DNA of 64,000 nucleotides from Azophilus sp965220835. GTDB lineage: Bacteria; Pseudomonadota; Gammaproteobacteria; Pseudomonadales; Azotimanducaceae. The stretch lies in contig OZ244842.1 of NCBI GenBank assembly GCA_965220835.1, forward strand, positions 2,604,001 through 2,668,000, given 5' to 3'. The position numbers and the translations under genes were made by a program. Of this stretch, positions 16,166 through 25,917 are shown one piece after another. A model generated the notes under the pieces. The model made no database searches. It saw nothing but the letters and a program-made list of their open reading frames with translations, and was not told the DNA's origin. Numbering within the stretch: position 1 is the first letter of the stretch; every line of letters starts with the position of its first letter.

Positions 16166-17622
16166 ATCAGGAGGGGCTGGCGGATATCGTCGCCCTCGGC
16201 GAAGGATTTACCACGGAGTTTAAACAGTCCCGTTCAAAGGACTTGGGACGCGAACTTTGCGCATTCGCGAACGCAACCGGCGGAGTAATTCTTCTGGGGG
16301 TAACAGACGACGGAAAAGTGTGCGGTATAACCGAACACAACCGGGTGAAGTCCGAAGTGCAATCCATCGCCCGGTCCGCCGAGCCTCCGATCGCGGTGGA
16401 AATTGAAAGTGTCGGTCAAGTGCTTTGCTTGCAAGTACCGGCCCAGCAAAGCAAACCCTATTCTTTTGGCGGCAAGTTTTATCTCCGTGAAGGTGCAAGC
16501 AGCCAGCAGATGACACGCGGGGAGATTCGCGAGTTCTTCTTCAGGGAAGGCTTGATCCGATTCGATGAAACGCCTTGCACCGCGTTTGATTTGGAGAAGT
16601 ATCTGACGGACGAATGCTGGCAGCGGTTTGCCCGTCGAGCGCGGCTGCCTTCGAGCCACGAGCCATTAGCAACACTCCAAAACCAGCATCTGGTCAAGGA
16701 CGGCCAAATGACACATGCCGGCGCATGGTTGCTTGCGGACGACATCACGCGCTACACGCTTCGCGCCGGTGTGACCTGTGCCTTGTTTCGCGGAACCACA
16801 AATGTTCACATCATTGACCGCAAAGACTTCACCGGCGACCTGTATTCCATCTTCGAAGATTGCTTCGCTTATCTGCAGGCCAAGCTGAATACAGCGTTGA
16901 TCCCCCATGCGCGCGGACGGGACGAACGGCTCGAGTTGCCGGAAGACGCCTTGCGCGAGGCGCTGGTGAACGCCATCGCTCACCGGGACTATCGATCCAC
17001 TGCCAACGTGCAGGTACATATCTTCCATGACCGCGTGGAGATCGTCACGCCGGGCGGCCTACCCGCGGGCATGCGTGAAGAGTTATTGGGAACCAAAAGC
17101 GTTCCCCGAAACCCGCTTCTTTTTGGCATGTTCTACCGCATGGGACTGGTCGAGCAGATCGGCAGCGGCATCCGCCGCATCCAGGAATTGTGCCGCGAAT
17201 ACGGGGTAGTCGAATCGCGAATCGAAGTGTCCGAGGATTGGGTGACGACAACTTTTCCGCGGCAGGTTCAGCAGGAAGCGGATCTTGCTACTCGAAGGGA
17301 TTCTGACCAGACGGAAGCGATTACCGGACAAGAACCGGGCAAGTCGGGACCAAGTTGGGACCAAGTCGGGACCAAGTTGGGACTAAGTTCGGACCAAGTC
17401 AAAATTCTGCGTAACTGCCTAACAGAAAACATGATCGGAGATTTGATGCATATGGTCGGCAGAAGCAATCGTACCAAGTTCCGGGACCAAGTCCTAAAGC
17501 CCTTGATGGACACCGGATGGCTTGAGATGACCAACCCCGAAAAACCCCGCAGCAGCAAGCAAAAATACCGTCTGACCCCCAAGGGGGAGGAACTGAAAGC
17601 GCGTCTGAGGCGAAGCGAATGA
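16162..17622 (+). CDS. AlbA_2 (Schlafen-like) / GHKL-type ATP-binding protein inside the hsd operon
   Basis: A 486-residue protein. The AlbA_2 nucleic-acid-binding domain covers about residues 10-125 (TTEFKQSRSKDLGRELCAF, GGVILLGVTDDG). A C-terminal GHKL-like ATPase core follows (EALVNAIAHRDYRST near 275, RVEIVTPGGLPAG near 300, GSGIRRI near 340), then a winged-helix tail (GRSNRTKFRDQVLKPLMDTGWLEM). Proteins of this type often sit between hsdM and hsdS or hsdR; they are suspected regulators or accessory defence factors, but their role is unproven. The gene overlaps hsdM and hsdS by 4 bp each. Residues about 395-413 are encoded by five 11-bp repeats whose copy number would set the reading frame of the tail. 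Confidence 0.85.
   Translation: MNQEGLADIVALGEGFTTEFKQSRSKDLGRELCAFANATGGVILLGVTDDGKVCGITEHNRVKSEVQSIARSAEPPIAVEIESVGQVLCLQVPAQQSKPYSFGGKFYLREGASSQQMTRGEIREFFFREGLIRFDETPCTAFDLEKYLTDECWQRFARRARLPSSHEPLATLQNQHLVKDGQMTHAGAWLLADDITRYTLRAGVTCALFRGTTNVHIIDRKDFTGDLYSIFEDCFAYLQAKLNTALIPHARGRDERLELPEDALREALVNAIAHRDYRSTANVQVHIFHDRVEIVTPGGLPAGMREELLGTKSVPRNPLLFGMFYRMGLVEQIGSGIRRIQELCREYGVVESRIEVSEDWVTTTFPRQVQQEADLATRRDSDQTEAITGQEPGKSGPSWDQVGTKLGLSSDQVKILRNCLTENMIGDLMHMVGRSNRTKFRDQVLKPLMDTGWLEMTNPEKPRSSKQKYRLTPKGEELKARLRRSE
17346..17400 (+). repeat. Five tandem 11-bp repeats inside the AlbA_2 gene
   Basis: Units start at 17346, 17357, 17368, 17379 and 17390 with consensus GGGACCAAGTT (last base T or C). 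The period is not a multiple of three, so gain or loss of one or two units would shift the frame and change or remove the winged-helix tail. A degenerate partial copy precedes the array. Confidence 0.9.
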
Positions 17623-18862
17623 ACCACAAGGCCAGACCCAACCCAATGCCTGGCTTGGAGCCAAACCTTGTGCCCGTCGCACTAGACTACCCCAGTAATG
17701 TGGAAGACATACCCGCCGGCTACAGGCACTCCGAAGTCGGGGTAATACCAGATGAGTGGAAAATAAGAAAAATCGGCGAACTGTTTCAGGCAAGGGCCGG
17801 TGGAGACTTTGATCCCAACCTATCCAGCGACACGCGAAATGAAACGTATCAATATCCGATCTATGCGAACAGCCTTTCGCAACAGGGCCTATATGGATAT
17901 TGCTCCAAAGCAAATCATCGACCTGATTCAATTACTATTACGGCACGAGGTACACTTGGAAAAGCGTTCCATAGAGAAACAAAGTTTGTTGCGATCGGAA
18001 GGCTACTAGTACTCGAATCTAACGTAAGGTTGGAAGCTAGGTACTTTTGCAACTTTATCAATCATGGTGTCAATTTTGCAGCTGAGAGCACGGGAGTTCC
18101 TCAACTTACCGCCCCTCAAGTAGCAAGGTATTACTTACCGTTCCCTCCACTCTCCGAACAACGCGCCATCGCCGAGGCTCTCGCAGACGTGGATGAATTG
18201 CTTGCGTCGCAGGAGGCGTTAATCGCCAAGAAGCGGGACATCAAACAAGCCACCATGCAACAGCTGCTCACCGGCAAAATCCGCCTGCCGGGCTTCAGCG
18301 GGGAGTGGGCAACTATTCGACTGGGTGTGTTGTGTCCGTTTAGTTATGGAAAGAATTTGGCAGAAGCTAACCGACAGTTAGAGGCTGATGTTCCCGTTTA
18401 CGGCTCCAACGGAGTTGTCGGACGCCATGACCAAGCTTTCACAAATGGGCCGACTGTTGTCATTGGAAGGAAAGGTACTGCGGGGTGTGTGCACTATTCT
18501 AACGTCGCTTGTTGGCCGATAGATACCACATTTTTGTAGCAGATAGGGATCCCGATATTTTGAAGTTCATCTTCTATAAGTTAACGAACCTAAAATTGGG
18601 TGAGATGATTTCAGATAGCGCTGTGCCTGGACTAAATCGGGAAACTGCCCACTCTCGGCAAATTCAAGTGCCGCCTGCCACAGAACAACGCGCCATCGCC
18701 AAAATTCTTTCAGACATGGACACCGAAATAACCGCGCTCGAACAACGCCGCGACAAGACGTGGGCGATCAAACAGGGCATGATGCAGCAACTGCTCACGG
18801 GGCGGATTCGCCTGCCGCTGACCGATTCACATTCGCAGGTCGAAAAGTCCCATGCCGTCTGA
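17619..18862 (+). pseudogene. hsdS: Type I restriction specificity subunit HsdS, frameshifted
   Basis: HsdS recognises DNA through two target-recognition domains (TRDs) separated by conserved helices. TRD1 follows VIPDEWKIRKIGELF; the first spacer is SEQRAIAEALADVDELLASQEALIAKKRDIKQATMQQLLTGKIRLPGF (seen from about residue 185). TRD2 begins at EWATIRLG. The frame stops at TAG 18537-18539 right after a run of five T (18531-18535). One extra T restores VADRDPDILKF and the rest of TRD2 plus the second conserved repeat (EQRAIAKILSDMD, MMQQLLTGRIRLP) to the stop at 18862. Either the gene is inactive, slips at the T run, or the base was lost in sequencing. A first-half HsdS can sometimes dimerise and remain functional. 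The TRDs are A/T-richer than neighbouring genes, typical of exchanged specificity domains. Confidence 0.85.
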
Positions 18863-19782
18863 AACCCAGAACATCGAGTGGAAGTCGTCTTGGCGAGACG
18901 AATACCTGAAATGGATTTGCGGCTTCGCCAACGCCCAAGGCGGCGTGCTCGAAATCGGCAAGAACGACCGAGGCGAAATCGTTGGCGTAAAGAATCCTTT
19001 ACGGCTGCTTGAGGAAAACCCCAACAAGGCGCTGTCGCTGCTCGGCATCGTGGTGGACGTGAATCTGAAATCGGAAGCCGGCGGCGAATACCTGGAAATC
19101 GCGGTCGATCCCTACCCCAACGCGATCAGCTACAAGGGCGAATTCCACTATCGAAGCGGCAGCACCAAGCAATTGCTCACGGGCGCGGCGCTCAGCCGTT
19201 TTCTACTGCAAAAGTACGGGCGGACCTGGGACGATGTGCCGCTGCCGGGCGTCGGCCTGAAGGAATTGGACGGGCGCGCCTTCGACGGGTTCCGCTGACA
19301 CTGAAGCCCGCGGCGCAGGCTGGGGCGCTACTGCCCGGAAAGCAGGGGTGCAAGTTGAGGGTCATGCTGGGGAGCAAGCTGCGACCGCCTCTCGGGAAAC
19401 TAGGGAGAAAACTAGGGAGAAAGATGTGGCGCCTAGGGAGAAAATCGAACCAACAGCGAAGCAGAGGCTAGGCAATCGGAAACAAATCACTAGCCAGAAG
19501 GCAGGGGTGCAAGCTGGGGGCCAAGCTGCATTGTCGCCTAGACAATCCGCCATGTTGCAGGCATGTATCCAAGACTCGGTTTCGAGCGAAGTGCTGCTGA
19601 CCACCGCCGGGTATGCAACTCGCTCGGGAAATTTCAGAAAATCGCTCGACCAGCTCCTGGATAGAGGATTACTGTAAATGACTGTACCTGAGAAACCGCG
19701 CAGTCCGCTGCAGATGTATCGGCCCACGGCCACGGGCCGCGCCGCGCTTTCGGGTTTACAGTCGGGTCGAACGGACACATGA
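18852..19782 (+). pseudogene. Decayed second AlbA_2-type gene
   Basis: The intact frame 18852-19298 encodes an AlbA_2 domain (NIEWKSSWRDEYLKWICGFANAQGG, then EIGKNDRGEIVG) and stops after 148 residues, where relatives continue into an ATPase domain. In a different frame from about 19320 the typical C-terminal tail of the same family appears: linker with KAGVQ repeats, then LSPRQSAMLQAC and AGYATRSGNFRKSLDQLLDRGLL. This tail is cut by TAA 19675-19677 but continues in frame with MTVPEKPRSPLQMYRPTATG to a TGA at 19780 that overlaps the hsdR start. So the gene has lost its central ATPase region, shifted frame and gained a stop. The 148-residue AlbA_2 piece could still be made. Confidence 0.78.
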
Positions 19783-22700
19783 GCACCGTCGGCCAACGCG
19801 AAATCCACACACAGCAACGCGTCGTGGCGTTCGTCCAGGATGCTTTGGGCTACCAGTATCTGGGCAACTGGCAGGACCGCGTCGGAAACAAAAACATCGA
19901 ACAGGCGCTGCTTGGCGACTGGCTCAAGCGCCGTGGGCATAGCGCCGCAGTCGTCACCAAAGTGCTGGACCGCCTGGGCAAGGCGGTGGCGCTCAGCGGC
20001 AGCAAGACCCTTTACGACGCCAACCGCGAAACCTATGGCCTGCTGCGTTATGGCGTGAAGCTGCAACCCGAGATCAGCGCGCAAACCGAAACCATCTGGT
20101 TGATCGACTGGGAAAATCCCCTCGAAAACGACTTCGCCTTCGCCGAAGAAGTTACTGTAAAAGGGCACAACACCAAGCGGCCCGACATAGTGCTCTATGT
20201 CAACGGCATCGCCTTGGGCGTGCTGGAATTGAAGCGCTCCATCGTTTCGGTGTCTGAAGGCATCCGCCAGAATCTCGACAACCAGAAGACGGACTTCATC
20301 CGCCCATTCTTCGCCACCGTGCAATTCGTGCTGGCCGGCAGCGAGACTGAAGGCTTGCGCTACGGCGTGATCGAAACGCCGGAGAAATACTGGCTGCGCT
20401 GGAAGGAAGCCGATGCCCATCCCGATGCCGGCGACAATCCCCTTCTGCGGGAGCTCGGCCAACTTTGCGGCAGGGAAAGGCTGCTCGAAATCATCCACGA
20501 TTTCCTGGTGTTCGATGCTGGCACCAAGAAAATCTGCCGCCCCAACCAGTATTTCGGGGTGCGGGCGGCGCGGGAGCGCGCGAGCCGCCGCGAAGGCGGC
20601 ATCATCTGGCATACTCAAGGCAGCGGCAAGAGCCTGACTATGGTCTGGCTCGCAAAGTGGATTCGCGAAAATATCCCCGGCGGCCGTGTCCTGGTCGTCA
20701 CCGACCGAACCGAGTTGGACGCCCAGATCGAGCAAGTCTTCAAGGGCGTCGACGAGGATATCCACCGCACGGACAGCGGTGCCGATCTAGTGCGTGTGCT
20801 CAGTGCCGCCGAGGAATGGCTCATCTGCTCGTTGATTCACAAATTCGGCGCGCGCGATGAGCCAAGTGACCAAGACATAAACGCCTTTGTCGACGAAATC
20901 AAGGCGAGCCTGCCCGAGGGATTCCACGCCAACGGCGAGATGTTTGTACTTGTCGACGAGTGCCACCGCACACAGTCAGGCAAACTTCACCAAGCCATGA
21001 AAGTGCTTCTTCCCGAGGCGACGCTCATCGGGTTCACGGGCACGCCACTGCTGAAGGCCGATAAGCAGCGCAGCATCGAGACCTTTGGACCGTACATCCA
21101 CACCTACAGGTACGACCAAGCGGTAGCAGACGGCGTAGTGCTGGACTTGCGTTACGAAGCGCGCGACATCGATCAGACACTGACTTCCCAGGCTAAGATC
21201 GACCAATGGTTTGAGGTTAAGACACGCGGCCTGACGGACCTCGCCAAGGCGCAACTCCGGCAGCGTTGGGGCACCATGCGCGGCGTCCTCAGCGCTGAAG
21301 ACCGCCTGCGGAAGATCGTCGCAGACATCGAATTCGACATGGGAATCCGAGACCGCTTGAAGAGTGGCCGCGGCAACGCCCTGCTCGTCTCCGACAGCAT
21401 CCATTCTGCGTGCAGGCTTTATGAGATGTTTCAACAAGGGGAACTCGCGAACAAATCCGCTATCGTCACTTCCTACCGACCAACCCCGGCGGATATCAAA
21501 GGGGAAGAAACCGGCGACGGGCTCACCGAAAAACTGCGCAAGTACGAAATCTACCGCAGGATGCTCTCGGCACACTTTAATGAACCGGAAGGTTCGGCGA
21601 TGGGCAAGGTCGAAGACTTTGAACAGGAGGTCAAGAAGCGCTTCATCAAGGAGCCGGGGCAAATGAAACTCCTTATTGTCGTCGACAAGCTGCTCACCGG
21701 CTTCGACGCCCCGCCGGCAACCTATCTTTACATTGACAAGTCGATGCAAGACCACGGTCTCTTTCAGGCCATTTGCCGCGTCAACCGCCTTGACGGCGAG
21801 GACAAGGAATACGGCTACATCATCGACTACAAGGACTTGTTCCGGTCGCTGGAGCAGTCGATTTCAGACTATACCGGCGAAGCCTTCGACGCTTACGACG
21901 AAGACGACGTGAAGGGCCTGCTCAAGAACCGATTGCGGCAGGGCCGCGAACGCCTCGAAGAAGCGCGCGAGGCGGTGAAGGCGCTGTGCGAGCTTGTTGA
22001 GCCACCTCAAGACACCCCGGCTTATCTGCGTTATTTTTGCGCGCGTGAAAGCGGCAACGCGGAACAACTCAAGAACAACGAATCGAAACGTCTTGCGCTC
22101 TACAAGCGCACCGTCAAATACCTGCGCGCCTACGCCGCATTGGCGGGCGAGATGGCGGCGGCCGGTTACTCTCAAGCAGAGGCCCAAACCATCAAAAGCG
22201 AAGTGGATCACTTCGAAAAGGTGCGCTCGGAGATCAAGCTCGCGAGCGGCGACTACATAGACCTGAAGATGTACGAACCAGCGATGCGGCATCTGCTTGA
22301 CACCTACATCCGGGCGGAAGAAAGCGAGAAACTGTCAGGCTTCGACGACTTGTCTTTGGTGAAACTTATCGTTGAACGGGGAGAAAAAGCGCTCGCAGCT
22401 TTGCCGGAAGGTGTTCGCGGCAGCGAGGAAGCGGTGGCCGAGACTATCGAAAACAACGTGCGGCGGCTCATCGTAGATGAGTCGGCTCTCAATCCCAAGT
22501 ACTATGAAAAGATGTCCGAATTGCTGGATGACCTGATCGTCCAACGGAGGCAAGGAGCTATAGATTACAAGGAATACTTGGAGATAGTCATTGAGCTGAC
22601 TAGGCGTGCGAGCAAACCTGAAACCGGGTCGGCTTACCCTCCTAGCATCAACAAAGGCTCGTTGAGGGCGCTCTACGACAACTTGGAGGGTTACTTCGCT

Positions 22701-22931
22701 GAAGGGGTTCGGGAATCCAGACCTTCCTACAACAACAAACCTTCGGCCGACAGCAGGGAGGGCAAAGTGCTGGCCTTGGATCAAGCCATTCGTAGCGCCA
22801 AGAAGGCGGATTGGCGAGGTCACCAAATCAAGGAACGAGAGGTTCGCAACGCCATCAAGTCGAAGCTAGGCGACAACGCGGCCCTAGTCGACTCAGTACT
22901 CCAGATCGTAAAGGCCCACAGTGACTATTGA
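19779..22931 (+). CDS. hsdR: Type I restriction endonuclease subunit HsdR
   Basis: A 1050-residue motor-nuclease subunit that translocates DNA with ATP and cuts unmethylated DNA. The PD-(D/E)xK nuclease is N-terminal (RPDIVLYVNG, then LGVLELKRS near residue 150). The SF2 helicase core has Walker A HTQGSGKSLT near 285, motif II VDECHRTQSG near 390 and motif III GFTGTPLL, and a long helical C-terminal domain binds HsdM. ATG 19779 overlaps the upstream remnant by 4 bp. The subunit appears intact, so with a broken hsdS the restriction activity may be off even though motor and methylase frames are complete. Confidence 0.95.
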   Translation: MSTVGQREIHTQQRVVAFVQDALGYQYLGNWQDRVGNKNIEQALLGDWLKRRGHSAAVVTKVLDRLGKAVALSGSKTLYDANRETYGLLRYGVKLQPEISAQTETIWLIDWENPLENDFAFAEEVTVKGHNTKRPDIVLYVNGIALGVLELKRSIVSVSEGIRQNLDNQKTDFIRPFFATVQFVLAGSETEGLRYGVIETPEKYWLRWKEADAHPDAGDNPLLRELGQLCGRERLLEIIHDFLVFDAGTKKICRPNQYFGVRAARERASRREGGIIWHTQGSGKSLTMVWLAKWIRENIPGGRVLVVTDRTELDAQIEQVFKGVDEDIHRTDSGADLVRVLSAAEEWLICSLIHKFGARDEPSDQDINAFVDEIKASLPEGFHANGEMFVLVDECHRTQSGKLHQAMKVLLPEATLIGFTGTPLLKADKQRSIETFGPYIHTYRYDQAVADGVVLDLRYEARDIDQTLTSQAKIDQWFEVKTRGLTDLAKAQLRQRWGTMRGVLSAEDRLRKIVADIEFDMGIRDRLKSGRGNALLVSDSIHSACRLYEMFQQGELANKSAIVTSYRPTPADIKGEETGDGLTEKLRKYEIYRRMLSAHFNEPEGSAMGKVEDFEQEVKKRFIKEPGQMKLLIVVDKLLTGFDAPPATYLYIDKSMQDHGLFQAICRVNRLDGEDKEYGYIIDYKDLFRSLEQSISDYTGEAFDAYDEDDVKGLLKNRLRQGRERLEEAREAVKALCELVEPPQDTPAYLRYFCARESGNAEQLKNNESKRLALYKRTVKYLRAYAALAGEMAAAGYSQAEAQTIKSEVDHFEKVRSEIKLASGDYIDLKMYEPAMRHLLDTYIRAEESEKLSGFDDLSLVKLIVERGEKALAALPEGVRGSEEAVAETIENNVRRLIVDESALNPKYYEKMSELLDDLIVQRRQGAIDYKEYLEIVIELTRRASKPETGSAYPPSINKGSLRALYDNLEGYFAEGVRESRPSYNNKPSADSREGKVLALDQAIRSAKKADWRGHQIKEREVRNAIKSKLGDNAALVDSVLQIVKAHSDY

Positions 22932-23655
22932 GGCCAACAGCTTCCGCATGGACCTAGGCAGCACATTCGTACAGGTCGTCCGAAGAGATATCAAGCACTT
23001 ACATGTGGGAGTTTATCCGCCAAATGGGCGCGTGCGAGTGGCGGCGCCACTTCGAATGGATGACAACACTGTGCGCATTGCAGTTATTGAACGCTTGGGA
23101 TGGATTCGCAGGAAGCAGTTGGAGTTTGCTCAACAGGAACGGCAGTCTCAGCGCGAGTTCGTCAGCGGTGAGAGTCACTACTTCGAAGGACAGCGCTACC
23201 TGCTCGAAGTGATTGAGGGCAGCGGTCGACCATTCGTTTCCTTGAGGAACAAACGCACGATAACGCTCGGAGTGCGTCCCGGTTCAGACAGAGCAACTCG
23301 AGAGGCCGTGCTAAACGGGTGGTATCGTGCACAACTTCGCGGCCGCCTGCCCTCGCTTGTTTCAAAATGGGAACCCCGGATCGCAGTTAGAGCCAATGAA
23401 GTCCGTATTAGAATGATGAAGACCCGCTGGGGTTCGTGCAACAGCGTTGCCGGTCGAATCTGGCTGAACCTAGAGTTGGCGAAAAAGCCAGTGTCATGCC
23501 TTGAGTACGTCCTAGTACACGAATTGGTGCACTTAGTCGAGCGTCGGCATAATGAGCGATTTCGGGAACTCATGGACAGGCATATGCCTCAGTGGCGATT
23601 GCACAGGGATACACTGAACCATGCACCACTCGCTCATGCGCACTGGAAGTATTGA
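22921..23655 (+). CDS. YgjP-like (DUF45/WLM) zinc metalloprotease-fold protein
   Basis: A 244-residue protein of the COG1451 family. The zinc-binding HExxH motif is HELVHLVERRHNERF near residue 200, preceded by the characteristic TRWGSCNS segment (near 163). Substrate is unknown; E. coli YgjP lies in the same family. The GTG start at 22921 overlaps hsdR by 11 bp. Genes of this family are frequently the last member of type I restriction operons, so a role in the system, or simple linkage, is possible. Confidence 0.87.
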   Translation: MTIEANSFRMDLGSTFVQVVRRDIKHLHVGVYPPNGRVRVAAPLRMDDNTVRIAVIERLGWIRRKQLEFAQQERQSQREFVSGESHYFEGQRYLLEVIEGSGRPFVSLRNKRTITLGVRPGSDRATREAVLNGWYRAQLRGRLPSLVSKWEPRIAVRANEVRIRMMKTRWGSCNSVAGRIWLNLELAKKPVSCLEYVLVHELVHLVERRHNERFRELMDRHMPQWRLHRDTLNHAPLAHAHWKY

Positions 23656-23838
23656 GGGCTAGAATTTCCCGATGCTGGGGCAAAGGCAGCCAGCTCGTAT
23701 CTCATCAACGTCCTTGCCCCCACCGACTTCCTAAATCACGACCCGCAACACTTACATCACTGGCTACCGATTTTCTTGGCTTTTTCGCTCGGGTCTAACC
23801 TGAACCAGGCCCGGTTGCCTAGCGACGATTTACCCGCC

Positions 23839-25917
23839 TTACTCGCCCGCCCCGACCTCCACTGGTCCTGAAGACGACGCGGAACCAGCCGCAACAGCAG
23901 CTGCGGCATCCCTTCGCACGATGAAACCGCGATCGAGCATGGTTAGCACAGAGTTGAAATCCGCCACTCGTTGCGGGGCGGTTTCGCCTGCAAAGTTGCC
24001 CCGATAGCCGCGCATTGAAAGGCGCCATGCCTCCTCGCCTGCTGTGATGCCGGCCTCCATCCATGGGGCATCGATGGCTTCCATGTCGGGTTGCTGTTCA
24101 ATCGACCAGCCCTCGGGTAGACGCAGCTTGATTTCAGCCTGCCGCCAGAACGGGTGGGCCGAACAGCAGGCTGGCGTGTGCCAAGCGCTCTGCTCCGGTT
24201 CCACGATCGGCACGGGGGGTCGTCTAACGGCATCGGGCAGGCCCAACGCCAGCCGGATGATCTTGGTTGGCGCATCCACCAGCATCAGGGAATCGCTCAG
24301 CGGCATGGCCGCCCGCGGCACGGTGCCGGAGATTTCCACCAGAGCGCTTTGCGCCATGGTGTGGTCCGGGGGCTGGAACCGGAAGGCATCCACCGCCACG
24401 TTCGGAATTTCGTAGCGGATGCCCTCTTCCGCGTGGCGGCGGATCTGCGGCGCCAAGCCGCTCGCATGGCTGGCCTGCCTGGCAGCCAGCGCGAACACGC
24501 TGGCACCCTCAACCGTCAAATGGAATCGTGCCGCATCGGAGCCCGCCAGCTCAAAATCCAGGCGCACGCCAAAGCGGTCAGCGGTCTCGGCGAAGTCGAT
24601 TGTGAAGGGCGCCCCGGGCTCGCCCAACCAAAGTGCCGTGGTGCCCTGCAGGCCATTGGGCGGCACGCCGAACGCGGCCAAGGAGTCGGTAGGGTCGAAC
24701 AGCACCCAACCTTTGCCGGGCCCGGACATCAGCCGTCCTCGGCGCGCCCGCTCGTCCGCTGTTCGAATGGCCAGCAGCACATGATTGAAGATGCCGGTAC
24801 TGGCAGGGCCTCGATAATCGATGTACGGCAGGCTCAGCCGCGCCAGCACCGGTGTGGACTCCACGCCGATCTCTTCCAGCATGGCGCTCAACAGCAAGGT
24901 CTTGGCCTTGCAGTCGCCACTCATCGTTCGCAGGGCTTCCGATGGCGGCTCCGGTTCGTACGCGCCTTTTCCCCAAGCGATGTTGCGATACACCAAGGAC
25001 TGGGCGAACTTCACCAGCGCGCCGATCTTCTCGTACTCCGTCGCCAAGCCATCGGTCAGTTCTCTGGCTTTGAGCACATGGGCGGGTGTGGCGTCCGCGG
25101 CCCGCTCGCCGTCCAGGACGGCATCGTAGAGGGCCCGATTGCGTGCCGAGGCATGGGACCAAGTGCGCTGCGCGGCAGGGTAGGTTGAAAAAACGAAGTA
25201 CGGAGAAGTCATTAGCGGTGAGGCGCGCCAGACATCCTCGGTGTCGCGCAGACGGTGAATCGCTGGAATCTCCGTCAGCAGAGCGCCTTCACTCGCAACC
25301 GGCATCACCCCGCCCTCCGGTGAGACGAGGTCAAGCTCCACGCCGTCCCGCGCCCGAACCTTCAAGCGGCTGACTGGCCGCGAATCGCCGGGCGCAATCA
25401 AGTGCTCGCCCGGAAAATCGCTCTTGCTGACCAGCGTCCAGGTGGCGAATACCCTATCCCCCGGCCGCAGCGAAGGGGTTTCGATCGTTCTGACACGCTC
25501 AGAAGTCACCAAGCCCGCCGTCGAATTGGCAAACTCCACAGCGGAGCTTTGCACTCGCAATGCCCTGTGCACGCTGCCCTTCTGCACAGACACTTTGAGG
25601 GCCTCAAGTGTTTCCAGGGCATCATCAAAGGGAATGTGGAATTGCAAGCTCTGCTTGTCTTCGCCTATGTGTTCCCAGACGTTCACCCATGTCAGGCTGA
25701 GCCTGCCTTCCGCCCCCAGCCCTCCGGTGAGTTCTTGTTGCACGGTCACCCAACCGTCGTCCTCGTGCACGTAGGCTCCGGGAAGGAGTTCGGCGTCGGC
25801 CAGGTCACGCGCCCACCGTGGCGCGCGCGATGAGGCTGACTCGCTGTCAAACGGCAGCACCAGTGCGGCGATTGCGAACGCCGCAGTGAGCAATCGATAG
25901 CCGCTGCTCCGCCTCAC
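23839..25917 (-). CDS. Exported DUF3857/transglutaminase-like protein
   Basis: A 692-residue protein with an N-terminal signal sequence, a beta-rich DUF3857 domain (about 60-260) and a transglutaminase-like papain-fold domain. The catalytic triad can be seen: Cys in SGDCKAKTLLLSAMLEEIG near 335, His in FNHVLLAI near 377 and Asp in FDPTDSLAAFG near 407. Such proteins are common in Bacteroidetes and proteobacteria but no substrate is known; location is probably periplasmic. The ATG overlaps the stop of the upstream paralogue by 4 bp, so the two are translated together. The 183 bp beyond its stop separate it from the convergent YgjP-like gene and hold nothing recognisable. Confidence 0.85.
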   Translation of the reverse strand: MRRSSGYRLLTAAFAIAALVLPFDSESASSRAPRWARDLADAELLPGAYVHEDDGWVTVQQELTGGLGAEGRLSLTWVNVWEHIGEDKQSLQFHIPFDDALETLEALKVSVQKGSVHRALRVQSSAVEFANSTAGLVTSERVRTIETPSLRPGDRVFATWTLVSKSDFPGEHLIAPGDSRPVSRLKVRARDGVELDLVSPEGGVMPVASEGALLTEIPAIHRLRDTEDVWRASPLMTSPYFVFSTYPAAQRTWSHASARNRALYDAVLDGERAADATPAHVLKARELTDGLATEYEKIGALVKFAQSLVYRNIAWGKGAYEPEPPSEALRTMSGDCKAKTLLLSAMLEEIGVESTPVLARLSLPYIDYRGPASTGIFNHVLLAIRTADERARRGRLMSGPGKGWVLFDPTDSLAAFGVPPNGLQGTTALWLGEPGAPFTIDFAETADRFGVRLDFELAGSDAARFHLTVEGASVFALAARQASHASGLAPQIRRHAEEGIRYEIPNVAVDAFRFQPPDHTMAQSALVEISGTVPRAAMPLSDSLMLVDAPTKIIRLALGLPDAVRRPPVPIVEPEQSAWHTPACCSAHPFWRQAEIKLRLPEGWSIEQQPDMEAIDAPWMEAGITAGEEAWRLSMRGYRGNFAGETAPQRVADFNSVLTMLDRGFIVRRDAAAAVAAGSASSSGPVEVGAGE

